From Nitrospira tepida (lineage in GTDB: Bacteria; Nitrospirota; Nitrospiria; Nitrospirales; Nitrospiraceae), in the NCBI RefSeq assembly GCF_947241125.1, contig NZ_OX365700.1, forward strand, positions 1,612,001 to 1,676,000: DNA of 64,000 nt, written 5' to 3'. Both the position numbers and the translations under genes were made by a program. Of this stretch, positions 17,994-26,876 are shown in pieces (the stretch's first letter is position 1; each line of letters starts with the position of its first letter). The notes beneath the pieces were generated by a model, which worked only from the letters and a program-made list of their open reading frames with translations, was not told the origin of the DNA and ran no database searches.

Positions 17994-18299
17994 TCAGCTT
18001 TTTGGCTGCGGCACCAGCAGCTTCTCCCCCTTCCTGAACACGCCGTAGATGGCGTGGGAGGGGCAGGCATCCAGGCAGAGGCGGCAGCTTTCGAGGCAGC
18101 GTGACGCGTCGAACTTGAACGGCGGCGTGGACAGCCAGGCGCCGGTCGGGCAGATCGGCACGCAGATCGCTTGATGCGTGCAGCGGTCGGGGTGGCGGAC
18201 CAGATGATCACGAACAACCATCATCGGTTTGACTCCTTCAAAAAGTCCCTGCGAGAAGATCTCGAACATGTTCTTGGCGCGGGACTCGTTCACTTCCAT
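17994..18299 (-). CDS. Ferredoxin-like 4Fe-4S protein
   Basis: 101 residues. Two cysteine-rich motifs, CTHQAICVPICPTGAW and CLESCRLCLDACPSHAIYG, each end in the CP that closes a 4Fe-4S site. The first has C-x6-C-x3-CP spacing, off the canonical CxxCxxCxxxCP, so its cluster may be unusual or lack one cysteine ligand; the second has CxxxCxxCxxxCP. Soluble electron carrier. Its start overlaps the end of the upstream gene by 10 bases, so the four minus-strand genes 17994-19487 form an operon. Confidence 0.8.
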   Translation of the reverse strand: MEVNESRAKNMFEIFSQGLFEGVKPMMVVRDHLVRHPDRCTHQAICVPICPTGAWLSTPPFKFDASRCLESCRLCLDACPSHAIYGVFRKGEKLLVPQPKS

Positions 18300-18703
18300 T
18301 CCTTCACCAGCTCTTTCAACCGGTCTTTCAATTCGGGGATCTGTTCCAGATTGTTGTGGATGGCTCCCAGAATCTTTTCCAACCTGGCCGCGCGGAGTGC
18401 CTCGCGGTCTTGCTGAACAAGCCGATCATACTCAGCATACGCCTGTGCATGCGTGCCTGCCAGGTGCGGACGGGCGTTTTTCAATGCCTCGCCGATCTCC
18501 CAGGGTTCCGGCGCAAGCGGCGGAGCCACGGCGAATGACCCGTCGGTGAAGACCAGCACCACGGCGCCCGGCTTGCCGGCCAGCGGCTCGACGGCCTCGA
18601 CCGTCTTGCCGATGAGTTGGGTCCAGTCCGTCACCAGACCGGGGAACCGCTTCATAAACGCGACCTTTTCTGCGTTGGCTTTCCATTTGTCTTCGGTGGC
18701 CAT
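18290..18703 (-). CDS. Hypothetical protein, charged and helical at C-terminus
   Basis: 137 residues from the ATG at 18703. MATEDKWKANAEKVAFMKRF opens a region with VEAVEPLAGKPGAVVLVFTD and GSFAVAPPLAPEPWEIGEAL, then a long charged helix (YDRLVQQDREALRAARLEKI) to the end. No metal or catalytic motif. It lies between two ferredoxin-like genes and overlaps the 4Fe-4S gene by 10 bases, so it probably acts with them. A longer in-frame extension upstream overlaps the neighbouring gene and is not supported. Confidence 0.62.
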   Translation of the reverse strand: MATEDKWKANAEKVAFMKRFPGLVTDWTQLIGKTVEAVEPLAGKPGAVVLVFTDGSFAVAPPLAPEPWEIGEALKNARPHLAGTHAQAYAEYDRLVQQDREALRAARLEKILGAIHNNLEQIPELKDRLKELVKEWK

Positions 18704-18732
18704 GGTGTCGGCGCGGGCGAGCCGCGGACGGC

Positions 18733-19089
18733 TTACAGGTGCAGATGAGGGAGTCCGGGCGGGGTGCCTGGTTGATGATTGGGCATCAACAGCCGTTCGA
18801 CAATCTCGCCCTTGACGATATGGCGTTCCATGATTTCCGTGACATCGGCCTCCGAGCCTACCCAATACCAGACCCCTTCGGGATAGATCACGACACTGGG
18901 GCCGTATTCGCAATGGTCGAGACAGCCGGCCTTGTTGGCCCGAACCATCCCCTTGAGCCCGAGCCGCTCCACTTCCTTCTTGAAAAAGGCATGCAGCCGC
19001 TCCGATCCCTGATTGGCGCAGCAGCCGCGCGGATCGTCTTTGGGGCGCTGGTTGATGCAGACGAAGATGTGATGCTTGAAGCCTGACAT
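18733..19089 (-). CDS. Thioredoxin-fold [2Fe-2S] ferredoxin
   Basis: 118 residues. HHIFVCINQRPKDDPRGCC at the start and KAGCLDHCEYGPSVVIYPEG give the four cysteines (one near 11, one of the CC pair, and Cys in GCLDHC) of the thioredoxin-like 2Fe-2S ferredoxins related to the NuoE C-terminal domain. The VWYWVGSEADVTEIMERHI segment that follows is also typical. It is encoded with a 4Fe-4S ferredoxin and two unknown genes, suggesting a small redox chain. The proline-rich tail PGTPPGLPHLHL is not conserved in the family as I know it. Confidence 0.86.
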   Translation of the reverse strand: MSGFKHHIFVCINQRPKDDPRGCCANQGSERLHAFFKKEVERLGLKGMVRANKAGCLDHCEYGPSVVIYPEGVWYWVGSEADVTEIMERHIVKGEIVERLLMPNHQPGTPPGLPHLHL

Positions 19090-19106
19090 GGTGTCTCACA
19101 ATGCGG

Positions 19107-19487
19107 TCAGGCCGGCTGAGCCTGCGAGCGGGCTTGAATGTCTCCGAGAAGTTGCGTCACTTCTCCCGGAGCGAGCAGGGCCTGGGGCGTTGCGGAGGCG
19201 CTCAGGAGTGTAACGATCTCGCGCAGGCGCAACTGGGCGCGCTGCAACTCCTCTGGGCGATCGAGCAGGGAGCCGTCACGCTGCTTGAGTTTCTCGAACT
19301 CGCCGCGGATGTCGCGATAGTCGCGCTGCAGGTTTTTCTGCATGGAACAGGGTTCGCAATACCATTTCGGGCTTTGGTCGGCGGACGGGGAGAGCCGGTC
19401 ATAGGGACGGCCGAAGAAGTCCTTCCCGAGCGAAAGCTTCATCAGAGGCCCCTTTTCTGTTCCACATCCGTCACACGTCGTCATCAT
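19107..19487 (-). CDS. Zinc-ribbon-like protein of unknown function
   Basis: 126 residues (ATG at 19487, or one codon in). CDGCGTEKG near residue 5 and WYCEPCSMQ near 43 could make a four-cysteine zinc site. The rest is a coiled coil (KNLQRDYRDIRGEFEKLKQR) and a helical tail. First gene of the minus-strand redox cluster. No family recognised. Confidence 0.6.
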   Translation of the reverse strand: MMTTCDGCGTEKGPLMKLSLGKDFFGRPYDRLSPSADQSPKWYCEPCSMQKNLQRDYRDIRGEFEKLKQRDGSLLDRPEELQRAQLRLREIVTLLSASATPQALLAPGEVTQLLGDIQARSQAQPA

Positions 19488-19627
19488 CGCGGTCCTTGAT
19501 CCTGTGACGTTCGCCTGAACGTCGCTCCGGTCTCGCTGTCGCAGGAGTGTACAACAGGGCTTTCCTGACTGTCCACCGCGCCGGATGCGACCGGCATGGC
19601 TGTCGGTGCACGTGGAGGGCGCAGCGC

Positions 19628-19656
19628 TTCTGAGCCTGGCATGAACGGCGTATAAT
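19628..19656 (+). promoter_or_regulatory. Sigma-70-type promoter for alanine dehydrogenase
   Basis: A perfect -10 box TATAAT at 19651-19656, with a weak -35 TTCTGA 17 bases before. It ends 37 bases before the start codon at 19694. Confidence 0.55.
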
Positions 19657-19693
19657 ATGACTCGTGGCAGTACGCAATACCCGGGAGGTATCG

Positions 19694-20797
19694 ATGATCA
19701 TCGGGATACCCAAAGAGATCAAGGACCATGAGTACCGGGTCAGCCTTACGCCGGACGGAGCCAGGACGCTGGTCGGGTTGGGCCATCGAGTGCTGGTGGA
19801 ACCCTCGGCTGGGGACGGGTCCGGGTTTCCGGACGAAGAGTACCGAAAGGCCGGCGCGCAGATCGCCCGCGACAAGGCGCACCTGTTCGCCGAGGCCGAG
19901 TTGATCGTCAAGGTGAAGGAGCCGCTGCTGGAAGAATGTCCCTTGTTCCGTCCGCAACAGACGCTCTTCACCTATCTTCATCTGGCCTCGCTGCCGCAAC
20001 TGACCAAAGCCTTGCTTGACGCGCGCGTGCTGGCGATCGCCTACGAAACGACGGCCCTGGCCGACGGCAGCCTGCCGATGCTGAAACCGATGAGCGAAAT
20101 CGCCGGCCGCATGGCCGTGCAGATCGGCGCGCATTACCTGGAGGGGCTCCACGGAGGCCGGGGCCTGTTGCTCGGAGGAGTGGCCGGGGTGGCACCGGCC
20201 CATGTCGTGATTTTGGGGGCCGGCGTCGTGGGCAGCGCCGCCACGCAGATTGCCGTGGGAATGGGAGCGAGGGTAACGGTGATTAATCTGGATCTGGAGC
20301 GGCTGCGCGCGTTGGATGCCCTCTATCGGGGACGGATTGTCACCTTGGCGCCCAATCAATGGGCGATCGATCAGACCGTGCTGGACGCCGACTTGGTGAT
20401 CGGAGCCGTCTTGGTGCCGGGAGCCAAGGCGCCCAAGCTGGTCAGCCGCGCCGTGGTCAGCGGGATGAAACCCGGGTCGGTCATCGTCGATGTAGCGGTC
20501 GATCAAGGCGGGTGCGTGGAAACGATCCGGCCCACCACCCATTCGGATCCGGTCTACAAGGTTGACGGCGTCCTCCATTATGGCGTCCCGAACATGCCGG
20601 GCATTGTGCCGCGAACCTCCACTTTAGCCTTGACCAACGCCACCCTGCCCTTTATAGTCCGCCTTTCCTCGGAGGGAGCGGAACGGGCCATCCGTTCTGA
20701 TCCAGCCTTGGCCAAGGGTGTGAATCTGGCCTACGGGACGGTCACGCACAGAGGCGTGGCGGAAGCCCACGGTCTCCGATTCGAGCCCTTGACCTAG
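19694..20797 (+). CDS. ald: Alanine dehydrogenase
   Basis: 367 residues from the ATG at 19694, which follows [26 protein letters not shown] is the standard Ald N-terminus; substrate residues lie in RVSLTP and in VKVKEP. The NAD-binding motif is [20 protein letters not shown], and [12 protein letters not shown] carries the active-site region. It converts alanine and NAD to pyruvate, ammonia and NADH, or the reverse to assimilate ammonia. A -10 box TATAAT lies 37 bases upstream. Monocistronic, followed by tRNA-Pro. Confidence 0.95.
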   Translation: MIIGIPKEIKDHEYRVSLTPDGARTLVGLGHRVLVEPSAGDGSGFPDEEYRKAGAQIARDKAHLFAEAELIVKVKEPLLEECPLFRPQQTLFTYLHLASLPQLTKALLDARVLAIAYETTALADGSLPMLKPMSEIAGRMAVQIGAHYLEGLHGGRGLLLGGVAGVAPAHVVILGAGVVGSAATQIAVGMGARVTVINLDLERLRALDALYRGRIVTLAPNQWAIDQTVLDADLVIGAVLVPGAKAPKLVSRAVVSGMKPGSVIVDVAVDQGGCVETIRPTTHSDPVYKVDGVLHYGVPNMPGIVPRTSTLALTNATLPFIVRLSSEGAERAIRSDPALAKGVNLAYGTVTHRGVAEAHGLRFEPLT

Positions 20798-20828
20798 CCG
20801 CACTCCCTCCGATAGATACATGCCTTGT

Positions 20829-21248
<420 letters not shown>

Positions 21249-21503
21249 CGGATTGCTGTTAAATCCCGCCGCATTTCCTCCTCATGGTCGCTCTTTCGAC
21301 TTTTCTCAGTCGATGCGATACGCACAAACCAGCAGCCTGAACCGCCTGTGCTCGCCTGTGCAGAGGGAGGTTGAGCATGGTAGCGTTTTGTGAAGAATCT
21401 TGCGGGCGCGGACAACGCACGAGGGGACAGGTGTGTGGCCGCACGATTCGCCCATTTACTTGTGTCACGAGGATGTTGTGCTAATCTGCCAGGAGCATTG
21501 ACC

Positions 21504-21785
21504 ATGAGCGAGTTGGTTCGTGCGCGTGTGCTGGTCAGCGGGATCGTCCAGGGGGTGGCGTTCCGGGCGTTTACGCAGCGTCAGGCCCTTCGCCTGAACC
21601 TTCTCGGCGGCGTTCGGAATCTGGACGACGGCCGCGTGGAGGCCATCATCGAAGGCGTGCGGAAGGACGTGGACGCGCTGATCGAGTTGCTGCGGCAGGG
21701 GCCGCCCATGGCCAGGGTCGAGAGAGTGGAAATCGAGTGGGGAGCGCCGTCCGGCACTGAGCAGACCTTCCAGATCTGGTACTAA
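21504..21785 (+). CDS. acyP: Acylphosphatase
   Basis: 93 residues from the ATG at 21504 (AGGAGC ribosome site). [17 protein letters not shown] gives the phosphate cradle GxVQGVxFR with catalytic Arg21, and [17 protein letters not shown] gives catalytic Asn39. It hydrolyses carboxyl-phosphate bonds such as acetyl phosphate. Normal family length. The sigma factor follows after four bases. Confidence 0.93.
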   Translation: MSELVRARVLVSGIVQGVAFRAFTQRQALRLNLLGGVRNLDDGRVEAIIEGVRKDVDALIELLRQGPPMARVERVEIEWGAPSGTEQTFQIWY

Positions 21786-21789
21786 TCCC

Positions 21790-22770
21790 GTGCAAAAGCG
21801 AGCACAGACCTCCATGGCCTATGGAAACCGGAAGCGCGCTCGGGCCGTCGACGCCGACGAGGATGCGGGGGTGGGTGAAGAAGAAAGTCTCGACGGATCG
21901 GAGCCCTCCAAGGGACGCGGCCGAGGCGCCGGCCGCTCGGAGGGGTTGGATACCGTCAAGACCTACCTCCGAGAGATCCGCAGCTCCACGTTGCTCGACT
22001 TCAAACAGGAACAGGAACTCGGCAAGCGGGTGATGGCCGGCGATGAACAGGCCCGGACCCAGATGATCGAGTCCAATCTGCGCCTGGTGATCAGCATCGG
22101 CAAGCGCTACATGAACCGCGGATTTCCCTTCGCCGACATCGTCGAAGAGGGCAATCTCGGGCTGATCAAGGCCGTCGAGAAGTTCAACTACAAGCGCGGG
22201 TTCCGCTTCAGCACCTACGCCTCTTGGTGGATTCGCCAGTTCATCGAGCGGGCGATCATCAACCAATCGAAGCTCGTGCGGCTGCCCGTCCATGTCGTCG
22301 AACGGCTGAACCGGTACCTCGGAGACGTCGAAAAGATGGTTCGGGAACTCGGACGCGAACCGACGGTCGAGGAGATCTCCCTGCGCACCAAGCTGCCCAA
22401 AGAAGACGTGGAGGATCTCAAGCAGTTGATCCGGACCACCTGTTCGCTCGACAGCCCCATCAACGACCGCAGCGATACGTTCCTCCGGGACGTGATCGAA
22501 GACCCCGGGGTGGTGTCGCCGGCGGACAGCGCGGAGGGGATTCAGCGACGGGAAGAACTCATGAACTGGGTCCGCCAACTGCCGGACAAGGAACGGATGG
22601 TCGTCATCTCGCGTTTTGGACTTGATGGAGGGGAGGCAAAAACGTTAGAAGAGATCGGCCGCGAACTGGGGTTGACCCGCGAGCGGGTCCGCCAGATTGA
22701 AATGGCGGCGCTGGGGAAGATCCGGGCGGCGATGGAGCGGCAGACCATCAGGCAGGATGACCTCCTGTAG
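21790..22770 (+). CDS. RpoS/RpoD-family sigma-70 factor
   Basis: 326 residues from GTG at 21790, or 318 from ATG at 21814; neither has a clear ribosome site. A charged N-terminus of about 55 residues lacks region 1.1. Region 1.2 is [10 protein letters not shown]; region 2 has [38 protein letters not shown] and [15 protein letters not shown]; region 3 follows; region 4 has [20 protein letters not shown]. Group 2 (RpoS-like) is favoured by the size and the missing N-terminal domain. It follows acylphosphatase by four bases and precedes apt by 14, so all three are probably one transcript. Confidence 0.9.
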   Translation: MQKRAQTSMAYGNRKRARAVDADEDAGVGEEESLDGSEPSKGRGRGAGRSEGLDTVKTYLREIRSSTLLDFKQEQELGKRVMAGDEQARTQMIESNLRLVISIGKRYMNRGFPFADIVEEGNLGLIKAVEKFNYKRGFRFSTYASWWIRQFIERAIINQSKLVRLPVHVVERLNRYLGDVEKMVRELGREPTVEEISLRTKLPKEDVEDLKQLIRTTCSLDSPINDRSDTFLRDVIEDPGVVSPADSAEGIQRREELMNWVRQLPDKERMVVISRFGLDGGEAKTLEEIGRELGLTRERVRQIEMAALGKIRAAMERQTIRQDDLL

Positions 22771-22784
22771 AACTCGATCTCGAC

Positions 22785-23300
22785 GTGAACTATAAAGCGC
22801 TGATCCGGGAAGTCCCGGATTTCCCCAAGCCCGGCATCCTGTTCTACGACATCACGACCCTCCTGAAAGACGCGGAGGCCTTTCGGGCCATCCTGGCCGA
22901 TATCCAGCGCCGATTCGATCGCGATCACGTCACCAAAGTCGTCGGCATCGAGTCCCGGGGGTTTATCATGGGCGGCGCTCTGGCGACACAACTCAAGGCG
23001 GGGTTTGTGCCGGTCCGGCGACCGGGCAAGCTGCCGGCCGATACCTTCGAAGTGAAGTACGATCTCGAATATGGGTCGAACTCGCTGGCCATCCATCGGG
23101 ACGCGATCGTGCCGGGCGAACGTGTGTTGATTGTGGATGATCTGCTGGCGACGGGCGGCACCGCTGAGGCGACGGTGCATCTGGTGGAGCAACTTGGGGG
23201 CCGGGTCGCCGGATTGGGATTTCTGGTTGAGCTTGAGTTTCTCAAGGGGCGGGAGCGGTTGCAGGGGTACAACCTGTTCGCCGCGGTGACCTATCCATAA
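22785..23300 (+). CDS. apt: Adenine phosphoribosyltransferase
   Basis: 171 residues, GTG start. IREVPDFPKPGILFYDITTL is the Apt N-terminus, VVGIESRGFIMGGALA binds adenine, and VLIVDDLLATGGTAEA is the PRPP loop. It salvages adenine to AMP. It follows the sigma factor by 14 bases. Confidence 0.95.
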   Translation: MNYKALIREVPDFPKPGILFYDITTLLKDAEAFRAILADIQRRFDRDHVTKVVGIESRGFIMGGALATQLKAGFVPVRRPGKLPADTFEVKYDLEYGSNSLAIHRDAIVPGERVLIVDDLLATGGTAEATVHLVEQLGGRVAGLGFLVELEFLKGRERLQGYNLFAAVTYP

Positions 23301-23446
23301 CCGCCGAATCCGGTAGGACGCAGGCCTTCTCGATCGACAGGCGGCCGAGAGACCGCCGGCTCGCGCCCTTGTAAAAGCCATGACGGCGTGTTATAGATTC
23401 CGAACTTTTTTCGGCCCCCACGCGTCACGCCTCACGTGAGGACCCC

Positions 23447-24028
23447 ATGGCGGCGAAAGCGCAACCCAAAAAGCAGGTCGCTGAGAAGGCCAAGCAGCCG
23501 GTCAAGACCATGAGCAAAACCAAACCCATATCCCCGATGAAAGATTCGAACAGCAGCAAAGAGCCGGCAGGGGCCGCGGCGCTTCCGGTCGAACCGGAGC
23601 CCGAAGCCAAGCCGAAGCGGCCGGCGATGCTGACGCCGGACCAGCAGGAACGGTACGACTCGCTGCACCGCATGTTGATGGCCAAGCGGCAGGAGATTCT
23701 CAAGGAAATCGGCGGCAGCTTCGGACAGTCGGTGACGGAAGATCAGCAGCAGCGGTTGGAATCGGCCAAGGATGTCGGCGATCAGGCCCTCATGGATCTC
23801 GAGCGGGAAGTCGGGATTTCCCTGATGGAGATGCGCAATCGCAAGCGCCAATTGATCGACGAAGCCTTAGGGCGGTTGCGCGACGGATTATACGGCATCT
23901 GCGCCGAGTGCGGTGTGGAAATCAGCGAGCGGCGATTGGCGGTGATGCCGTTTGCGAAGCTCTGCGTGGAATGTCAGGCGCGGCAAGAGTTGTTGGAGCG
24001 AATTGAAAAGGAAGAGGAGCGGGACTAG
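23447..24028 (+). CDS. TraR/DksA-type zinc-finger protein
   Basis: 193 residues. A lysine- and proline-rich, poorly ordered first 60 residues, a coiled coil (QERYDSLHRMLMAKRQEILK and the helix through about 150), and a C-terminal zinc finger CAECGVEISERRL with CVECQ. DksA proteins enter the RNA polymerase secondary channel and, with ppGpp, adjust promoter use. The acidic residues at the coiled-coil tip (AKDVGDQA) are where DksA has its DxxDxA motif, here slightly different, so ppGpp-linked activity is not certain. The long basic tail is an addition to the usual length. Confidence 0.85.
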   Translation: MAAKAQPKKQVAEKAKQPVKTMSKTKPISPMKDSNSSKEPAGAAALPVEPEPEAKPKRPAMLTPDQQERYDSLHRMLMAKRQEILKEIGGSFGQSVTEDQQQRLESAKDVGDQALMDLEREVGISLMEMRNRKRQLIDEALGRLRDGLYGICAECGVEISERRLAVMPFAKLCVECQARQELLERIEKEEERD

Positions 24029-24223
24029 CCGCGTAGGCCGTGCCTCCGCCGCGCCGGACAATGTCCCGTCCTTCGACTCAAACGTGGTTGTCGGTGCCGC
24101 TTGACCCGCCTGCTTCAGGTGTGTTCCTCTCGGTTCGAACGGTTGATTTCCCTCTGAACGGTATGTGAGTCTTTGTTTGGTCCATGACGGACCGACTCTC
24201 GTACCCGCGACCGAGACCCAGAC

Positions 24224-24919
24224 ATGAAAGCCGTGGTGCTTGCGAGCGGCGGACTGGATTCCACGGTTGCCGCGGCCCTTGCCAAGCGCGAGGGGCACGA
24301 ACTGTTTTTTCTCACGGTGCAATACGGACAGCGCCACGAGGTCGAAGTCGAGCGGGCCTTGGCCATCGGGCGGGCGCTGGGGGTGTCCGATCACCGGATT
24401 GTCCAGGTCGATCTCCGCTCGATCGGCGGCTCCGCCCTGACCGGCGACGTGCCGGTGCCGAAAGGACGGTCCGCGGCGGATCGAGCGGCGGCTATTCCGG
24501 TCACCTACGTGCCGGCGCGCAACAGCCTGTTCCTGTCTCTGGCCGTGGGCTATGCCGAAACAATCGGCGCCCGGCGTGTCTACATCGGCGCCAACGTGGT
24601 GGACTATTCCGGCTATCCGGATTGCCGGCCTGAATTCTTGCGCGCGTTTGAGACGACGGCCCGCCTGGGCACCAGGGCCGGCGTGGAAGGGCAAGGGATC
24701 GAGATTTGCGCCCCGTTGCTCCACAAGTCCAAAGCCGAGATCGTCCGGCTCGGCATGGCCCACCAGGCTCCTTTGCACCTGACGCACAGTTGCTACGATC
24801 CCGCTCCCGACGGGACGGCCTGTGGCCGATGCGACAGTTGCCAGATTCGCCTGGCAGGATTCGAGGCGGCGGGGTTCACCGATCCCATTACCTACGCCGG
24901 ACGCGAGGAGTCAGTATGA
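24224..24919 (+). CDS. queC: 7-cyano-7-deazaguanine synthase (queuosine pathway)
   Basis: 231 residues. VVLASGGLDSTVAAALAKR carries the ATP-binding PP-loop SGGLDST. Further on, VPARNSLFLSLAVGYAE and VYIGANVVDYSGYPDCRPEF match QueC. The zinc site is C-x(10)-CGRCDSC near the C-terminus (SCYDPAPDGTACGRCDSCQ). It makes preQ0 from 7-carboxy-7-deazaguanine. The 195 bases upstream show no riboswitch I can recognise. Its stop overlaps the start of a small membrane protein gene (ATGA). Confidence 0.95.
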   Translation: MKAVVLASGGLDSTVAAALAKREGHELFFLTVQYGQRHEVEVERALAIGRALGVSDHRIVQVDLRSIGGSALTGDVPVPKGRSAADRAAAIPVTYVPARNSLFLSLAVGYAETIGARRVYIGANVVDYSGYPDCRPEFLRAFETTARLGTRAGVEGQGIEICAPLLHKSKAEIVRLGMAHQAPLHLTHSCYDPAPDGTACGRCDSCQIRLAGFEAAGFTDPITYAGREESV

Positions 24920-25101
24920 GCGTCTCACCCGAAGAATTTTTCATGTACCTGACGATCGGGCTGATCGTCGTGATCCCCGTGTCGGTGCGGATCTATCGCC
25001 GCCTCACCATGAACCGCACGGCGCAGATGTTGAAGGAAGAGTTCGGGGTTGATCCGGACGCGCCTGCTTCCGATCCATCGACAGGCTCGAAGAGGCCGTA
25101 G
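24916..25101 (+). CDS. Small membrane protein, function unknown
   Basis: 61 residues. One transmembrane helix (FFMYLTIGLIVVIPVSVRIY) then a basic, polar tail with TMNRTAQMLKEEFGVDPD. Start in an ATGA overlap with queC, so co-translated. Not recognised; the coupling to queC may be accidental packing. Confidence 0.65.
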   Translation: MSVSPEEFFMYLTIGLIVVIPVSVRIYRRLTMNRTAQMLKEEFGVDPDAPASDPSTGSKRP

Positions 25102-25178
25102 ATGTCGGGAGGCTCCTCCCGCTGCTGAAGAAGAGAAGATCGGACCAGAGGCGAGGAGATCAGGAGAGGAAAAGGCGG

Positions 25179-25592
25179 GTGATCCAACCGACATCAAGAG
25201 CGATCCGGCGGCGCTTGCGGCAATGCGGCGTCCTCGGATTTGGGATTGTGGCGGGACTGGTCGGCCTGCTGGCGAGCGGGTCCTGTGCCAATCAGGAGGC
25301 CGGGACAACTCCGGCCGATGTGCTCAAGGGCGAAGGGCTCTTCAAAGCGAACTGTCTCCGCTGTCACGGAGAGCGGGGCACCGGCACAACCCAGGGGCCG
25401 CCGCTGGTCCATAAGATCTACGAGCCGAACCATCACGCCGACGTGGCCTTTCAACGCGCGGCCGCCAACGGGGTCCGGGCGCATCATTGGCAGTTCGGGG
25501 ATATGCCCAAGATTGACGGGGTGACGCCTCAGGATGTGGCGGAGATCATCCGATACGTCCGATGGCTGCAACGGCAGGCGGGGATTTATTGA
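25179..25592 (+). CDS. Class I c-type cytochrome lipoprotein
   Basis: 137 residues from GTG. Signal with a possible lipobox ending Cys36 (LASGSC). Heme attachment site CLRCH at 59-63, and likely axial ligand Met109 in GDMPKIDG. ILEVIRY-type C-terminal helix (DVAEIIRYVRWLQRQAG). Single-heme periplasmic electron carrier. It lies 77 bases after the small membrane gene. Confidence 0.88.
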   Translation: MIQPTSRAIRRRLRQCGVLGFGIVAGLVGLLASGSCANQEAGTTPADVLKGEGLFKANCLRCHGERGTGTTQGPPLVHKIYEPNHHADVAFQRAAANGVRAHHWQFGDMPKIDGVTPQDVAEIIRYVRWLQRQAGIY

Positions 25593-25681
25593 GCCCCATC
25601 CATGAGGAGCTTCACACACGACCCCGTTTGACAGCCTGATTTTCCGGTGCGTAAGCTACGTTAGGTGTTGTCGGCGGCAAG

Positions 25682-25742
25682 GTGTTTTCTCCGGCCGCCA
25701 AGAGCCATCGAAGAGCGGCCGGTTCAACCGAAGGTTGGTATT
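25682..25742 (-). repeat. Stem-loop repeat, first of three before the SPFH gene
   Basis: TTTTCTCCGGCCGCC, loop, GGCGGCC-type arm (GAGCGGCCGGTTCAACC), then GAAGGTTGGTAT. Nearly identical to the copy at 25871-25935, so one was copied from the other recently. Confidence 0.85.
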
Positions 25743-25768
25743 AGAACAATCGAGGTGAATCCCGTGCG

Positions 25769-25841
25769 GTGGTTTCTCCGGCGCCGGTAAATTTGTGAAA
25801 ACGTAAGAGAGGCGCCGGTTCAACCGAAGGTCGGTATGGAG
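25769..25841 (-). repeat. Stem-loop repeat, second of three
   Basis: GGTTTCTCCGGCGCC, an AT-rich loop, GGCGCCGGTTCAACCGAAGG and TCGGTATGGAG. Arms pair perfectly over eight bases. Different stem sequence from its neighbours but the same flanking motifs. Confidence 0.85.
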
Positions 25842-25870
25842 AAAGGCCAGAGGCCGAGGAATCTCTTGAG

Positions 25871-25935
25871 GTGTTTTCTCCGGCCGCCAAGAGCCATCGA
25901 AGGGCGGCCGGTTCAACCGAAGGTTGGTATGGAGG
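25871..25935 (-). repeat. Stem-loop repeat, third copy, supplies ribosome site
   Basis: GTGTTTTCTCCGGCCGCC, loop, GGGCGGCCGGTTCAACC, GAAGGTTGGTATGGAGG. The final GGAGG lies six bases before the ATG at 25941. Confidence 0.85.
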
Positions 25936-25940
25936 TCCTT

Positions 25941-26783
25941 ATGCGGAACGGTATTCAGGCCGGTGTCTTCACGGCCGCCATGCTGGGCGTGATGACCCTC
26001 ACCGCGGGTTGTGCCCTGGTGGCGATCGACGCGGGGCACGAAGGGGTCATGGTCGAAAAGCCATTCTTCTTCGGACATGGGGGAGTCGATCCCGACCCAG
26101 TCAAGACGGGCCGCCAGGCGGTGGCGCTCACGACGCAGGTGATCGATGTGGATGTGCGCCCGATCCAATACTCCGAGCACTTCGACATCATCTCGTCGGA
26201 AAACGCGCCCGTCTCGTTTGACGCCTTCATGATCGCCAACGTGATCGAAGGACGGTCGCCTGATTTGATCAGCCGCTTCGGGCCGAACTGGTATGTCAAC
26301 AACGTGAAGGAGGCCTTCCGGACGATGGTTCGGGAGGAGGTCCAAAAGTATCCGTTGTTTCAGTTGACCACCGATCCCACGACCCGCACGAAATTGCAGG
26401 AAGCCATCGCGCAGCAGTTGCGCGTGAACCTGCTGGAGAAGCAGAACATCCCGGTTCGCCTCAACCGAGTCGTCGTCGGCAGCATCCTGCCGCCCAAGGG
26501 CGTACTGGAACAGACCGCCCAAACAATCATTCAGGAACAGCGCCGGATCACGATGATCGAATTTCAGAAGGCCGAAGAGGCCCGGGAGAAGGCGGAAAAA
26601 CAGCGGGGAATTGCGGACCGCGCCTATCGGGAAGCGCTGGGGCTCACTGCCCCGGAATTTGTGGATCTGCGCCGCATCGAGGTCCAGAAGGAGATCGTGC
26701 AACATTCGCCGTCGGCTCTGACCGTCATCATGGGGTTGGAGCGGATGGGGATCAACTTGCCTCCCTTGGGAGCGGAGAAATAA
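25941..26783 (+). CDS. SPFH/Band 7 domain lipoprotein
   Basis: 280 residues from the ATG at 25941. Lipobox ending LTAGC (Cys24). Then an SPFH domain: GHEGVMVEKPFFFGHGGVDP, ALTTQVIDVDVRPIQYSEHF, a central helix with NVKEAFRTMVREEVQKY, and an alanine- and glutamate-rich coiled coil (EEAREKAEKQRGIADRAYRE) at about 205-235. SPFH proteins form membrane-edge rings and control proteases or membrane domains. A lipid anchor in place of a transmembrane helix is unusual. The upstream frame through the repeats (to 25836) is not a credible start. Confidence 0.85.
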   Translation: MRNGIQAGVFTAAMLGVMTLTAGCALVAIDAGHEGVMVEKPFFFGHGGVDPDPVKTGRQAVALTTQVIDVDVRPIQYSEHFDIISSENAPVSFDAFMIANVIEGRSPDLISRFGPNWYVNNVKEAFRTMVREEVQKYPLFQLTTDPTTRTKLQEAIAQQLRVNLLEKQNIPVRLNRVVVGSILPPKGVLEQTAQTIIQEQRRITMIEFQKAEEAREKAEKQRGIADRAYREALGLTAPEFVDLRRIEVQKEIVQHSPSALTVIMGLERMGINLPPLGAEK

Positions 26784-26814
26784 CACCCGACTGTCGGGAC
26801 ACGGTGGTGGGATG

Positions 26815-26852
26815 AAAAAACCGGGTGAGAGGCGCCTCTCACCCGGTTTTTT
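26815..26852. terminator. Perfect bidirectional Rho-independent terminator
   Basis: A 26-base perfect palindrome at 26821-26846 (CCGGGTGAGAGGC / GCCTCTCACCCGG), with six A before and six T after. It lies between the convergent SPFH gene and the secreted-protein gene at 26877 and serves both strands. Confidence 0.95.
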
Positions 26853-26876
26853 GTTCGTAACTGATCGATTGCTGAC

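Noticed and set aside
24029-24223. Looked for a preQ1 riboswitch before queC
   Set aside because: No H-type pseudoknot pattern or A-rich tail visible.
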